Shown piece by piece: positions 19,039 through 28,631 of a stretch of 64,000 nucleotides of DNA. This stretch comes from Jutongia huaianensis (GTDB lineage Bacteria > Bacillota > Clostridia > Lachnospirales > Lachnospiraceae), in NCBI RefSeq assembly GCF_014384985.1, contig NZ_JACRSX010000018.1:1-64000 (forward strand). Direction: 5' to 3'. The translations under genes were made by a program, and so were the position numbers. The notes beneath the pieces are model-generated. The model made no database searches and was not told the origin of the DNA. It worked only from the letters and a program-made list of their open reading frames with translations. The stretch's first letter is position 1. Every line of letters begins with the position of its first letter.

Positions 19039-19898
19039 TGAATAAGTACCGCATTAGAAAGAAATTAACGAATTTTATCGTACATGCGTGTCTGACCATC
19101 CTGGCACTGGTCTGGATATTTCCTCTCTTCTGGGTGATCATGACATCCTTCCGTGCAGGTAAGGGCTCTTATTCCAGTACCTTCCTGCCGGATAAATTAA
19201 CGATTCATAATTATTTGTCCCTTTTTACGGACACAGATGTATTTAACTTTCCACAGTGGTTTTTAAATACATTGATCGTAGCGATCTTTTCCTGCATTTT
19301 GTCTACATTTTTTATTGTATCGATCGCTTATGTGACTTCCAGACTTCGCTTTAAGTCCAGAAAGCTTTTGCTGAATGTGGCACTGGTGCTTGGAATGTTT
19401 CCGGGCTTTATGGCAATGATCGCAATCTATTATATCTTAAAGGGAATTGGAATGACCCAGGGCGTTCTCAAGCTGGTATCTCTGGTGCTTGTATATGCCG
19501 GGGGCTCCGGTATCCTGCAGTTCTATGTGGCGAAGGGATTTTTTGATACGATCCCCCGCAGCATTGACGAGGCGGCATACATTGACGGAGCAACCAAATG
19601 GAACGTATTCCGGCTCATTACGATCCCGCTGTCAAAGTCCATTATTGTGTACACTGTGCTGACATCCTTTATCGCACCGTGGATCGATTTCGTACTGGCA
19701 AAGGTTATCATTGGAACCGATGCAAAGTATTACACGGTAGCCATTGGACTTTGGAATATGCTGGAAAAGGAAAATATTTACCAGTGGTATACCCGGTTTG
19801 CTGCCGGAGCGGTCTGTGTATCCATCCCGATTGCTGTGTTGTTCCTGTTTATGCAGCGTTGTTACACGGACGGACTGACGGGAGCAGTAAAAGGATAA
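19038..19898 (+). CDS. malG: Maltodextrin ABC transporter permease, MalG type
   Basis: 286 aa, six predicted membrane helices, EAA loop SIDEAAYIDGATKWNVFRLI. Its ATG shares a base with the malF stop codon (TAATG), so the two halves of the pore are translationally coupled. Followed by a hairpin-rich gap. Confidence 0.92.
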   Translation: MNKYRIRKKLTNFIVHACLTILALVWIFPLFWVIMTSFRAGKGSYSSTFLPDKLTIHNYLSLFTDTDVFNFPQWFLNTLIVAIFSCILSTFFIVSIAYVTSRLRFKSRKLLLNVALVLGMFPGFMAMIAIYYILKGIGMTQGVLKLVSLVLVYAGGSGILQFYVAKGFFDTIPRSIDEAAYIDGATKWNVFRLITIPLSKSIIVYTVLTSFIAPWIDFVLAKVIIGTDAKYYTVAIGLWNMLEKENIYQWYTRFAAGAVCVSIPIAVLFLFMQRCYTDGLTGAVKG

Positions 19899-19905
19899 TA
19901 TAAAA

Positions 19906-20162
19906 AGTGCTTCTAGCGCAGCTAGAGACGCTGCTCAAGAAGCACTACTGTTTTATATTGAAAAACGCAAATCCTGCGTTTTTCTGAGTGAAGAGAACTG
20001 CTAATCCTGCGTAAAACGCAGGCAAGCGGTTCTATGCTTCACATAGCAGCTTTGAGCCAGTGGCTCAAAGGTTGCGAAAGACTTCTAAATGACATAAACA
20101 GCCTCTATAAATGAACACGATATTACAGATTTCCTGATGATGGGAGACTGTGATATCGTGTT
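19906..20162 (+). other. Cluster of five hairpins after malG
   Basis: Non-coding. Stems: agtgcttct/agaagcact (19906-19946, then actgtttta; likely malG terminator); aaaaacgca/tgcgttttt (19961-19983); agaactgct/agcggttct (19993-20033) with inner cctgcg/cgcagg; tttgagcca/tggctcaaa (about 20052-20070); aacacgatat/atatcgtgtt (20114-20162). The repeated acgca/tgcgt cores suggest a structured RNA or repeat element. No gene is visible between 19899 and 20315. Confidence 0.55.
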
Positions 20163-20203
20163 TTGATGTCTGAGGAAGTGTGTAAATTATACCGGTCAAT
20201 ATG

Positions 20204-20232
20204 TTGGCTGATGTATAAAAAGCGTGTATAAT
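20204..20232 (+). promoter_or_regulatory. Promoter of the second solute-binding protein
   Basis: TTGGCT at 20204-20209, a 17-base spacer and a perfect TATAAT at 20227-20232, about 84 bases before the GTG start. Confidence 0.55.
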
Positions 20233-20315
20233 GTACAGGAAGCAGAAAATTCCCATTTAAATGTGTCTAAGGTTTTACAGGAAGCACTTATGGCAAAGTT
20301 AGGAGTTTCAAGATA

Positions 20316-22010
20316 GTGATAAAAAATATATTAAAAAAGATGATGGCGTTATCTCTGGCGGGATGTCTGATCCTGACCGGCTGCAGTAAACAGCCGGTGG
20401 AGAAAACGGATACGACGGATCGCAAGCAGGACTGGAAAACGGCAGAGACGACACCCTTTGGACGGTATCCGGAGGAAGTGACATATACCCTTGGAAAGAT
20501 GACGGGCCTGAATAATTCAAACCTGCCGAAGGGGGATACTTATGAGAATAACGGATATACAAGATATCTGAAAAAGAAACTTAATATACAAAACAAAGAT
20601 GTCTTTGAGGCAGGGGTGAATGACAATTATCAGGAGATGGTATCCATGACGATTGCCTCCCGTGAGCTGCCTGATGTGATGGTTGTGAATGATATGGATC
20701 TGCTGCAGCTTTTGGTGGATAACGATATGATTGAAGACCTGACACAGGTATATAAAGACTGTACCAGCAGCCGGATCAAGGAAATTTATAACAGCTACGG
20801 CAGCGAGATTCTGGACAATGTGACATTTGACGGGAAGCTAATGGCATTGCCGGAGACAAGTATTGAGGATGGTCCAAGTCTGTGCTGGCTCCGAAAGGAC
20901 TGGATGGATAAGCTGGGATTATCTGCACCGGAAACTGTGGAGGATGTGGAACACATTGTCCATGAATTCGTACAGAAGGATCCCGGAGGCAATGGAAAGG
21001 GACAGACCGTTGGACTTGTCTGTGATGATGAGCTGACCGGAGGCTGCGGCTACAGCTATGAATATCAGACAGACATTATCTTTGCAAGCTGTGGCGCATT
21101 TCCAAAGCAATGGCTGTACAATGCAAATGGAAAGGTTGTCTACGGATCGGTTCAAAAAGAAGCAAAATCAGCTTTGCAAAAGCTGCGAAAGATGTATCAG
21201 CAGGGAACATTAGACAATCATTTTCTTATGCGGGAAAGCAATAATATTATTGAGCTGATCGTTTCTGAAAAATGCGGTTCCTTCTTTGGACCGTGGTGGT
21301 CTCCGAATAATCCGTTGATGTCTGCGATGCAGAAGAATCCGGAAGCAGAGTGGCAGCCATATCTGATCCAGACGGATTCTGCCGGGAGCACATCTTATGC
21401 TTCCCAGAATCCCAGTGATAAATGTGTTGTTGTCCGTAAGGGGTATAAGCATCCGGAGATTGTTATGAAGATTGTCAGCGCACTTTTTGATGACCTTCGT
21501 TATGGTGAGGAGGATGTTAGCGAAATGGAGCATTATTATCAGGATAATGTTGATCCAACAGCACGTCCGCTAGCGATCAACGTAGATTATAAGGATGCCC
21601 TGATGCGTTGTTATGATTCTTTGAAGGATGCGATTCAGGGACGGAAAAAGCTGAATGATCTGGGACTTCTGGAGGGGGCTTATTATATTTCCTGCAGCAA
21701 TTATCTGGAGCAGAAAAAAGAGGAAAAACCACAAAAATCATGGGAGGACTGGGCTGCCTATACATCCCGTATGACAGCATGTTCTGTACTTGGAAAGGGA
21801 AAGACGAGACAGGTGAAATCTTTGTTTTTTGGAGAAACAGAAACTATGAAGGGGAACTGGTGGCGTCTGGAAGAATTGGAAAAGAAAGCGTACCTGGAAA
21901 TCGTAACCGGCCAGAAGCCGTTGTCTTATTTTGATGAGTTTGTTAAGGAATGGAAAAGCCAGGGCGGGGAGAAGATCCGAAGCGAGGTAGAGAAAGAAGT
22001 GGAAAAATAA
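20316..22010 (+). CDS. Large extracellular solute-binding lipoprotein (LipO/YtcQ-like)
   Basis: 564 aa with signal peptide and lipobox ILTGC (Cys near 23), then a long family-1 binding-protein fold (ELPDVMVVNDMDLLQLLVDNDMI; GKLMALPETS; CGSFFGPWWSPN). Proteins of this size commonly bind complex oligosaccharides and pair with YesM/YesN regulators. GTG at 20316 is the likely start (aggag at 20301; it keeps the Lys-rich n-region). The ATG at 20340 is an alternative. No permease genes follow. Confidence 0.82.
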   Translation: MIKNILKKMMALSLAGCLILTGCSKQPVEKTDTTDRKQDWKTAETTPFGRYPEEVTYTLGKMTGLNNSNLPKGDTYENNGYTRYLKKKLNIQNKDVFEAGVNDNYQEMVSMTIASRELPDVMVVNDMDLLQLLVDNDMIEDLTQVYKDCTSSRIKEIYNSYGSEILDNVTFDGKLMALPETSIEDGPSLCWLRKDWMDKLGLSAPETVEDVEHIVHEFVQKDPGGNGKGQTVGLVCDDELTGGCGYSYEYQTDIIFASCGAFPKQWLYNANGKVVYGSVQKEAKSALQKLRKMYQQGTLDNHFLMRESNNIIELIVSEKCGSFFGPWWSPNNPLMSAMQKNPEAEWQPYLIQTDSAGSTSYASQNPSDKCVVVRKGYKHPEIVMKIVSALFDDLRYGEEDVSEMEHYYQDNVDPTARPLAINVDYKDALMRCYDSLKDAIQGRKKLNDLGLLEGAYYISCSNYLEQKKEEKPQKSWEDWAAYTSRMTACSVLGKGKTRQVKSLFFGETETMKGNWWRLEELEKKAYLEIVTGQKPLSYFDEFVKEWKSQGGEKIRSEVEKEVEK

Positions 22011-22065
22011 AACTTTTTGGGACAACGGCAGCGACGAAATAAAGACGAAAAGGAATGGTGATCCT

Positions 22066-22449
22066 ATGCAAGGTGGAAATGATTTCAGGACAGATCATAA
22101 AGATACGGAAAAAATTCTGCAATTGGAAAAGAAAATATTTCAATATAAGAGGGCTAATGCAGAGCTGCAGACAGGACTTGCAGAGAAATCGATCATAGGG
22201 AGGCTGCTTCCTTATATTATTTTATTGATGTGCTTTATCGCATTGAAGTTTGTGGAAAACTGGCTGGGATATTATGTGGATGTTTCAAGACAGGATTATG
22301 TACCCCTTCTGATTATTTTTGTGATATTACTGATCTGCAGATATCTCAAAGACAAGAAACGGCAGGAGCTGCGGGAGCAGATGAAAGCGAACCGGCAGAA
22401 GTGTGATAAGCTGCAGCAGGAGATTGATGAGATTCGAAGGGGAATGTAA
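22066..22449 (+). CDS. Membrane protein with flanking coiled coils
   Basis: 127 aa, no known family. A charged helical N-terminus (KILQLEKKIFQYKRANAELQ) is followed by two membrane helices (LLPYIILLMCFIALKFV and VPLLIIFVILLICRYL). The C-terminus is another charged coiled coil. It lies 55 bases after the binding protein and is probably co-transcribed. Function unknown. Confidence 0.65.
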   Translation: MQGGNDFRTDHKDTEKILQLEKKIFQYKRANAELQTGLAEKSIIGRLLPYIILLMCFIALKFVENWLGYYVDVSRQDYVPLLIIFVILLICRYLKDKKRQELREQMKANRQKCDKLQQEIDEIRRGM

Positions 22450-22520
22450 CAGCTGCAGCATGAAACAATATGGCATCTGTTGAGGCGGACAAAAATTGTC
22501 CTGTGACAGCGGTTATAACA

Positions 22521-22549
22521 TTGAAAAATTGTGTGTATTGCGGTATAGT
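22521..22549 (+). promoter_or_regulatory. Promoter of the rhodanese-TtcA gene
   Basis: TTGAAA at 22521-22526, a 17-base spacer and TATAGT at 22544-22549, about 40 bases before the start codon. Confidence 0.55.
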
Positions 22550-22587
22550 GTGCTGAGATATGGTTAGGAAAGGCTTAGGTTACGGAG

Positions 22588-23793
22588 ATGATGGATAATA
22601 CAGAGATCACAATACAGGAATTAAAAAAATGGCGTCCGGATGAGTATCATCTGGTAGATGTCCGGGATGAAATGTCGTATTCTTACGGACATTTACCGGG
22701 AGCAGAGCACATTCCGGAGCAGCAGATCCTTGACGGATGGGTTCCGGAGGAGGATGGCAAAAAAACAGTGCTTTATTGCAAAAAGGGAGAGACAAGCCTG
22801 GAGGCAGCGGCATTTCTCCGGGAGAAGGGGCATACCGTATACAGCCTGCAGGGTGGTTATCTGGCGTGGCTCATGAGCACGATGGATGAGGAAAATGAGA
22901 AGGAGCAGGAAGAGGAAACGCCGTTTTATCTGGAGGTGGAGCAGAGTATCCGCAAGCGGTTCAAGAAAAAGATATGGTGCCGTTTTACCAAGGCGATCAA
23001 TGATTATGAGCTGGTAAAGGAAGGGGATAAGATTGCAGTCTGTATTTCCGGAGGCAAGGATTCCATGCTGATGGCAAAGCTTTTTCAGGAGCTGAAGCGT
23101 CATCATAAGTTCCCGTTTGAAGTGGTTTTTCTGGTAATGGATCCGGGATACAGTCCGGAAAACCGCAAGGTTATTGAGAATAACGCCAAGAGACTAAATA
23201 TACCGATTACGATTTTTGAGTCAAATATTTTTGAGGCCGTTTTCCATGTGGAGAAATCGCCGTGTTATCTTTGCGCGAGAATGCGCCGGGGGTATCTTTA
23301 CAGCAAGGCAAAGGAGCTGGGCTGCAATAAGATCGCACTGGGACATCATTACGATGATGTCATTGAGACAATTCTGATGGGCATGCTTTACGGTGCGCAG
23401 ATGCAGACCATGATGCCGAAGCTGCACAGCTCAAATTTTGAGGGAATGGAATTGATTCGTCCTCTTTATCTGATCCGCGAGGATGATATTAAGGCATGGC
23501 GTGATGCCAATGGGCTTCATTTTATCCAGTGTGCCTGCAAATTTACAGATACCTGTTCTTCATGTGATAAGGATGGACAGAGCAATTCCAAACGTCTGGA
23601 GATCAAAAAGCTGATCCGGGAGCTGAAAAAAACGAATCCTTTTGTGGAGGGTAATATTTTTAAGAGTGTGGAAAATGTGAATCTCAGCACCGTGATCGCA
23701 TATAAGAAGGATGGTGTGAAGCATCATTTTCTGGAGAATTATGACAGCATTGGGAAAAATGCCCCGAAAGCGGAGGATGAGGCAAAGGAGTAA
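22588..23793 (+). CDS. Rhodanese-TtcA fusion, tRNA 2-thiolation-type ATPase
   Basis: 401 aa. Residues ~1-105 form a rhodanese domain with active Cys64 in LYCKKGETS (persulfide carrier). Residues ~125-400 form a TtcA/TilS-type PP-loop ATPase with SGGKDS at 154-159 and cysteine pairs in PCYLCARM and in CACKFTDTCSSC. TtcA enzymes thiolate cytidine 32 of tRNA using an iron-sulfur cluster. The fused rhodanese would deliver sulfur in cis. ATG at 22591 is an equally good start. Next gene starts 29 bases downstream. Confidence 0.85.
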   Translation: MMDNTEITIQELKKWRPDEYHLVDVRDEMSYSYGHLPGAEHIPEQQILDGWVPEEDGKKTVLYCKKGETSLEAAAFLREKGHTVYSLQGGYLAWLMSTMDEENEKEQEEETPFYLEVEQSIRKRFKKKIWCRFTKAINDYELVKEGDKIAVCISGGKDSMLMAKLFQELKRHHKFPFEVVFLVMDPGYSPENRKVIENNAKRLNIPITIFESNIFEAVFHVEKSPCYLCARMRRGYLYSKAKELGCNKIALGHHYDDVIETILMGMLYGAQMQTMMPKLHSSNFEGMELIRPLYLIREDDIKAWRDANGLHFIQCACKFTDTCSSCDKDGQSNSKRLEIKKLIRELKKTNPFVEGNIFKSVENVNLSTVIAYKKDGVKHHFLENYDSIGKNAPKAEDEAKE

Positions 23794-23822
23794 TCAATTA
23801 CTGACGGGGAGTTTGATGGGAG

Positions 23823-24740
23823 ATGCGTATGATATATATTTTTACAGCGTTATATCCGGAGGCGAAGCCTTTGATCCGTGCTTTTTCTTTGAAAAAGGCG
23901 GTGGCAGGGCTTCCTTTTGATGTGTACGAAAATATGGACGGCGATCTGCGTCTGGTGATCACCGGCGCAGGAATGACTGCGGCGGCATGTGGGGTGTCGG
24001 CGGTGTTTGGCAGATACGGAGCGGGCGAAAGAGATCATCTGATCAATATAGGGACATGTGCGGCAGAGAATCCGGCAAGTGAGAAAAAAGATGATACAGA
24101 GACGGGATATAGTGGAATATATTTATGTCACAAAATTACTGACCGTAATACGGGACATACTTATTATCCGGACATGTTGTATCATCATTCATTTGCAGAG
24201 GCAGAGATTATAACGGAACCGGTCGTCTGGGAAATGAGTGGGGATAATCGGGATAAACTTCATTTATCGGGAAAGCAGCATATAAATGATTGCAGGGTTC
24301 TTCTTCATGATATGGAAAGTGCGGCGGTGTATCAGGCGGGTTCCTTCTGGCTGGGACCACATCAGATGAGTTTTATGAAGGCCGTGTCAGATGAGGGAGC
24401 AGGGGAGAAAATAACACCACGGATCTTAGAGCATGCTGTGGAGAATAATTTGGAACAGATCAAATCATATGTGTCAGATTTGGGACAGGTACTGGAACCG
24501 GATGAGGAGCAGCAAAAAAAAGAACAGCATTGTATGACTGTGGCAGAACAGCTTTGTCAGGAGCTTCATTGTTCTCAGACTATGAGGGCGGCCGTGGTAC
24601 AGTGTGTCAGATATTGGACACTGGCAGATGTGGATTATCAGAATGTATTAGATAAAATGAGAGCCGACGGTGAATTGCCGTGCCGCGACAGAAGAGAGGG
24701 GAAGAAGCGTTTTGAAGAGCTTAAACAGAGATTATTATAA
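23823..24740 (+). CDS. Nucleoside-phosphorylase-like protein next to an SPL-family gene
   Basis: 305 aa. The N-terminus IYIFTALYPEAKPLIRAF and the block VITGAGMTAAACGVSAV resemble the purine-nucleoside phosphorylase / MTA-SAH nucleosidase fold, as does DMESAAVYQAG (residue ~165). The last ~90 residues are extra helical sequence. It overlaps the next gene, so the two are coupled. Related fused or adjacent phosphorylase/radical-SAM pairs suggest handling of a modified nucleoside or photoproduct; this is inference. Confidence 0.65.
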   Translation: MRMIYIFTALYPEAKPLIRAFSLKKAVAGLPFDVYENMDGDLRLVITGAGMTAAACGVSAVFGRYGAGERDHLINIGTCAAENPASEKKDDTETGYSGIYLCHKITDRNTGHTYYPDMLYHHSFAEAEIITEPVVWEMSGDNRDKLHLSGKQHINDCRVLLHDMESAAVYQAGSFWLGPHQMSFMKAVSDEGAGEKITPRILEHAVENNLEQIKSYVSDLGQVLEPDEEQQKKEQHCMTVAEQLCQELHCSQTMRAAVVQCVRYWTLADVDYQNVLDKMRADGELPCRDRREGKKRFEELKQRLL

Positions 24741-25731
24741 TAAAGCGTTTTCCCATATCTATGTAGAGGAAACGGTAAGAGCGCATCCAAGGACAAAGGC
24801 GGTTCTGGAGAGGTTTCCGGATGCAGTGCAGATACCCATTCATCATTATAAGGATGTGTTCTGCCGCAAAAAACAGGATGTTGCTTTGCAGGAAAAACGG
24901 CCGGCGTTGATCCTTGCGGCAAAGGAGGGAAGGCTGATCTACGAGGGAGCGCCGGTTTGTCAGAGCTTTGGCAATGAGTATTTTTATTATACCTCCTGTG
25001 TGATGAACTGCGTTTATAATTGTGAATATTGTTATCTCAAGGGGATGTATCCCTCCGGTAATATTGTTATCTTTGTGAATCTGGAGGATACTTTTGCAGA
25101 ATTGGAGGGAATTTTACAGAAACATCCGGTCTATCTATGTGTATCCTATGACACGGATCTTATGGCGCTGGAGGATCTGACCGGATTTGTGGAGAGCTGG
25201 CTGGGATTTGTCCGCAGCCATGCCGGGATTCGTATTGAGATACGGACGAAATGTGGCCGGACCGATTTATGGGACAGATTGAAGCCGGATGAGAATGCCA
25301 TCTTTTCCTTTACCCTTTCGCCGGAACGGATCCGGCGGGAGTGTGAGCACGGAACGGCATCTCTTGAAGGACGGCTCCGGTGTGCTGCAAGGGCAATGGA
25401 GCATGGATTTCCGGTGCGTTTATGCTTTGATCCGATCATTTACTGTCCGGATTGGCGGACACAGTATGATGCAATGCTGGATCAGGTGAGGAAACAGATT
25501 GATATGGAGAAAGTATGGGATGTCAGCGTGGGGTCTTTCCGGATTTCGCAGGATTATATGAAAAAGCTGAGGCGGAGTCAGAAGGATTCTGCGGTGGTAC
25601 AGTTTCCGTTTGTAAATGAGAAGGGTGTGTACCATTATCCGGACAGACTAATGAACGAAATGGAACAGCATGTGGTGAGCAGGATTTGTGAGTGGATGCC
25701 GGAGGAGAAGATCTTCCGGTGGAGGGAATAG
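24712..25731 (+). CDS. Spore photoproduct lyase-like radical SAM protein
   Basis: 339 aa. The radical-SAM cluster motif C-x3-C-x2-C is at Cys100, Cys104 and Cys107 (CVYNCEYC), followed by YLKGMYPSGNIVIFVN as in SplB-type proteins, and a C-terminal SPL-like part. SplB repairs the thymine dimer of spores. TTG at 24712 is the probable start (agagggg 10 bases upstream); the longer frame from 24670 lies within the upstream gene. The next gene (SDR) starts 2 bases after its stop. Confidence 0.75.
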   Translation: MKSLNRDYYNKAFSHIYVEETVRAHPRTKAVLERFPDAVQIPIHHYKDVFCRKKQDVALQEKRPALILAAKEGRLIYEGAPVCQSFGNEYFYYTSCVMNCVYNCEYCYLKGMYPSGNIVIFVNLEDTFAELEGILQKHPVYLCVSYDTDLMALEDLTGFVESWLGFVRSHAGIRIEIRTKCGRTDLWDRLKPDENAIFSFTLSPERIRRECEHGTASLEGRLRCAARAMEHGFPVRLCFDPIIYCPDWRTQYDAMLDQVRKQIDMEKVWDVSVGSFRISQDYMKKLRRSQKDSAVVQFPFVNEKGVYHYPDRLMNEMEQHVVSRICEWMPEEKIFRWRE

Positions 25732-25732
25732 T

Positions 25733-26419
25733 GTGAAAAATACAGCGATTGTGACAGGAGCATCCTCCGGGATTGGCAGAGAGATCAGCCGTGTACTGGT
25801 GGAGATGGGATATGAAGTGTATGGCTTTGGACGGGAGTTTCCGGAGGAGGAAGTTTATTTTCATCCGATTGTATGCGATCTTTTGAATACGCCGGAACTG
25901 GAGCGGCAGATTAAGGAAATCCGCCGCCGGAATGATGTGTCATTATTGGTGAATAATGCAGGTGTGGGGTATTATGGACTTCACGAGGAACTAAATGTAC
26001 AGAAAATACAGAAATTGGTCCGGACCAATCTGGAAGTGCCGATGGTTTTAACGAATTTATTGCTGCGGGATCTGAAAAAATACAGTGGGACAGTTATCAA
26101 TATTTCTTCTGTGACAGCGCAGCTCAGTAATCCTCATGGCTGTGCTTATGGGGCAACGAAAGCGGGACTCAGCAGTTTTTCCCGGAGTCTTTTTGATGAG
26201 GTGCGTAAGTATGGTGTCCGTGTTGTGACGATTCAGCCGGATATGACAAAAACAGATCTGTACCGGAATGCGGACTTTGCTCAGGGAGAAGAGGAAGCTT
26301 CCTATTTGCTTCCGGAGGAGATAGCAGAAACGGTGCGGAATATTCTTCAGATGAGGGAAGGAACCGTTGTGACAGAGATCACGCTTCGTCCACAGATTCA
26401 CCGGATCAGGAGAAAATGA
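25733..26419 (+). CDS. Short-chain dehydrogenase/reductase
   Basis: 228 aa. The Rossmann motif TGASSGIGREI is at the N-terminus, then NNAGVGYYG, the catalytic Ser in NISSVTAQLS and the YxxxK motif YGATKAG, then TIQPDMTKT. GTG at 25733 is used because ggaggga ends 5 bases upstream; it follows the SPL-like gene stop directly. Substrate unknown. Confidence 0.88.
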   Translation: MKNTAIVTGASSGIGREISRVLVEMGYEVYGFGREFPEEEVYFHPIVCDLLNTPELERQIKEIRRRNDVSLLVNNAGVGYYGLHEELNVQKIQKLVRTNLEVPMVLTNLLLRDLKKYSGTVINISSVTAQLSNPHGCAYGATKAGLSSFSRSLFDEVRKYGVRVVTIQPDMTKTDLYRNADFAQGEEEASYLLPEEIAETVRNILQMREGTVVTEITLRPQIHRIRRK

Positions 26420-26520
26420 TCCTTCAATAACTGAAAAATTTCAGATATTGAAGCTGGCAGAGGATATGTGCGAAAATAAAGGAAAAACTTGATATGTTCA
26501 GAAAAGAATGGGGGATCAGG

Positions 26521-27111
26521 ATGAAAGCAATTACAGATCGCAGAAGCATACGAAAATATAAGAATATTCCATTGGAGGAGGAGAAGATCAAGGACATTCT
26601 ACGGGCGGCACTTCTGGCGCCTTCTGCCAAAAACAGACAGCCTTGGAAATTTATTGTATATCAGGGAGACGCAAAGGAGCGGCTGGTGAAAGCCATGGAG
26701 AAAGGGATGGAGCGGGAGAAAAAGGGTATCACAGATCTGCCGGGATTTGCCTATGGCTTGCCGGATGCAACTCATACGCTGGAGATCATGAAGGCGGTTC
26801 CGGTGCTGGTGGCAGTTTTAAATACTAATGGTGGGACATTCTATGAGGAGATCGGGGCGGAGCAGAGAATTGTGGAAAGCTGTGATTCTCTTTCAATCGG
26901 GGTAGCAGTGGAAAATATGCTGTTGCGTGCCACGGAGCTGGGTGTCGGCTCTCTGTGGATCGCCAATACCTGCTTTGCCTATAATGAGCTGGTTCAGGAG
27001 ATCGGAACGAAGGCTCAGCTCACCGGTGTTGTGGCACTGGGGTACGGGGATGAGGCTCCGGCACCGCGGCCGCGGAAGGCTTGGGATGACGTGGTGGAGT
27101 ATCGGTCATAA
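26521..27111 (+). CDS. Nitroreductase-family flavoprotein
   Basis: 196 aa. The typical N-terminus is ITDRRSIRKYKNIPL and APSAKNRQPWKF (FMN contacts); then LGVGSLWIANT and the C-terminal block GVVALGYGDEAPAPRPRK. FMN-dependent NAD(P)H oxidoreductase, substrate unspecified. ATG at 26521 is chosen because ggggg lies 7 bases upstream. Confidence 0.9.
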   Translation: MKAITDRRSIRKYKNIPLEEEKIKDILRAALLAPSAKNRQPWKFIVYQGDAKERLVKAMEKGMEREKKGITDLPGFAYGLPDATHTLEIMKAVPVLVAVLNTNGGTFYEEIGAEQRIVESCDSLSIGVAVENMLLRATELGVGSLWIANTCFAYNELVQEIGTKAQLTGVVALGYGDEAPAPRPRKAWDDVVEYRS

Positions 27112-27146
27112 TCTCTAAAAAATCTGTCCGGTATGTAGTATTTTCG

Positions 27147-27175
27147 TTGACGCTGTTTGTGAAATGGAGTAAAAT
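27147..27175 (+). promoter_or_regulatory. Promoter of the TrpB2 gene
   Basis: TTGACG at 27147-27152, a 17-base spacer and TAAAAT at 27170-27175, 67 bases before the start codon. Confidence 0.6.
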
Positions 27176-27241
27176 ATTTAAGGATATTTAGGCGAAAACG
27201 CAACAGAAAGATATAAACCAACACAGGAGGAGTAAAACATC

Positions 27242-28612
27242 ATGATGAGTCAGGAAATCCCTTACAAAATTTACCTGAGTGAGGAGGAAATGCCGAAGCA
27301 GTGGTATAATGTTCGTGCGGACATGAAGAATAAACCGGCACCACTTTTAAATCCGGCAACACACGAGCCAATGACACTGGCAGAGCTAGAGCATGTATTC
27401 TGTACAGAGCTTGCAAAGCAGGAGCTTGACGATACGACACCGTATTTTGATATTCCGGATGAGATTCTGGGATTCTATCGTATGTATCGTCCGTCACCAC
27501 TGGTACGTGCGTACTGTCTGGAGAAAAAGCTTGATACACCGGCAAAGATTTATTATAAATTCGAGGGAAATAATACAAGCGGAAGCCATAAGTTAAACTC
27601 TGCCATTGCACAGGCATATTATGCGAAGCAGCAGGGCTTAAAGGGTGTTACCACAGAGACCGGTGCAGGTCAGTGGGGTACAGCACTTTCTATGGCATGC
27701 TCATATTTTGATCTGGATTGTAAGGTATATATGGTAAAATGCTCCTACGAGCAGAAACCATTCCGTCGTGAGGTAATGCGTACATATGGTGCCAGCGTGA
27801 CACCGTCTCCTTCTATGGATACAGAGGTAGGACGCAAGATCCTTGCAGAGCATCCGGGAACCACCGGTAGCCTTGGATGTGCCATTTCTGAGGCAGTAGA
27901 GGCAGCAACAAGCACCGAGGGTTATCGTTATGTATTGGGAAGTGTACTTTCTCAGGTACTTCTCCATCAGACGGTGATCGGCCTGGAGACGAAGGCTGCT
28001 CTTGACAAATATGATATTACTCCGGACATCATCATCGGATGCGCCGGCGGCGGCTCCAACCTTGGTGGTCTGGTATCTCCGTTTATCGGAGAGATGCTCC
28101 GCGGCGAGAAGAAATATCAGGTGATCGCGGTTGAGCCTGCGTCCTGTCCAAGTCTCACCAGAGGTAAATACGCATATGACTTCTGTGATACCGGAAAGGT
28201 TTGTCCTCTGGCAAAGATGTACACGCTGGGCAGTGGCTTTATTCCTTCACCGAACCATGCCGGCGGTCTTCGTTATCATGGTATGAGCTCTGTACTTTCA
28301 CAGCTTTATGATGATGGCCTGATGGAAGCACGTTCCGTAGAGCAGACAGCAGTATTTAAGGCAGCAGAGCAGTTTGCAAGAGTAGAGGGAATTCTTCCGG
28401 CACCGGAGAGCAGTCATGCGATCAAGGTAGCCATTGATGAGGCGATGAAGTGCAAGGAGACCGGCGAGGAGAAGACGATCGTATTTGGTCTCACCGGTAC
28501 AGGATACTTTGATATGTATGCATATGAGAGTTTCCATGACGGTACTATGAAGGATTATATTCCTACCGATGAAGATCTGCAGCCTGGTTTTGACAGCCTG
28601 CCAAAGATGTAA
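27242..28612 (+). CDS. trpB: TrpB2-type tryptophan synthase beta chain
   Basis: 456 aa, longer than TrpB1 and matching the TrpB2 class. The PLP-lysine is in NNTSGSHKLNSA (near residue 112); the glycine-rich phosphate loop is CAGGGSNLGG. TrpB2 proteins condense serine and indole without needing the canonical alpha subunit. No other trp gene lies nearby, so it may salvage indole. aggagg is 11 bases upstream; the second ATG at 27245 is possible. Own promoter and terminator, hence monocistronic. Confidence 0.9.
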   Translation: MMSQEIPYKIYLSEEEMPKQWYNVRADMKNKPAPLLNPATHEPMTLAELEHVFCTELAKQELDDTTPYFDIPDEILGFYRMYRPSPLVRAYCLEKKLDTPAKIYYKFEGNNTSGSHKLNSAIAQAYYAKQQGLKGVTTETGAGQWGTALSMACSYFDLDCKVYMVKCSYEQKPFRREVMRTYGASVTPSPSMDTEVGRKILAEHPGTTGSLGCAISEAVEAATSTEGYRYVLGSVLSQVLLHQTVIGLETKAALDKYDITPDIIIGCAGGGSNLGGLVSPFIGEMLRGEKKYQVIAVEPASCPSLTRGKYAYDFCDTGKVCPLAKMYTLGSGFIPSPNHAGGLRYHGMSSVLSQLYDDGLMEARSVEQTAVFKAAEQFARVEGILPAPESSHAIKVAIDEAMKCKETGEEKTIVFGLTGTGYFDMYAYESFHDGTMKDYIPTDEDLQPGFDSLPKM

Positions 28613-28631
28613 TTTAAAATAGTTATTTTAT

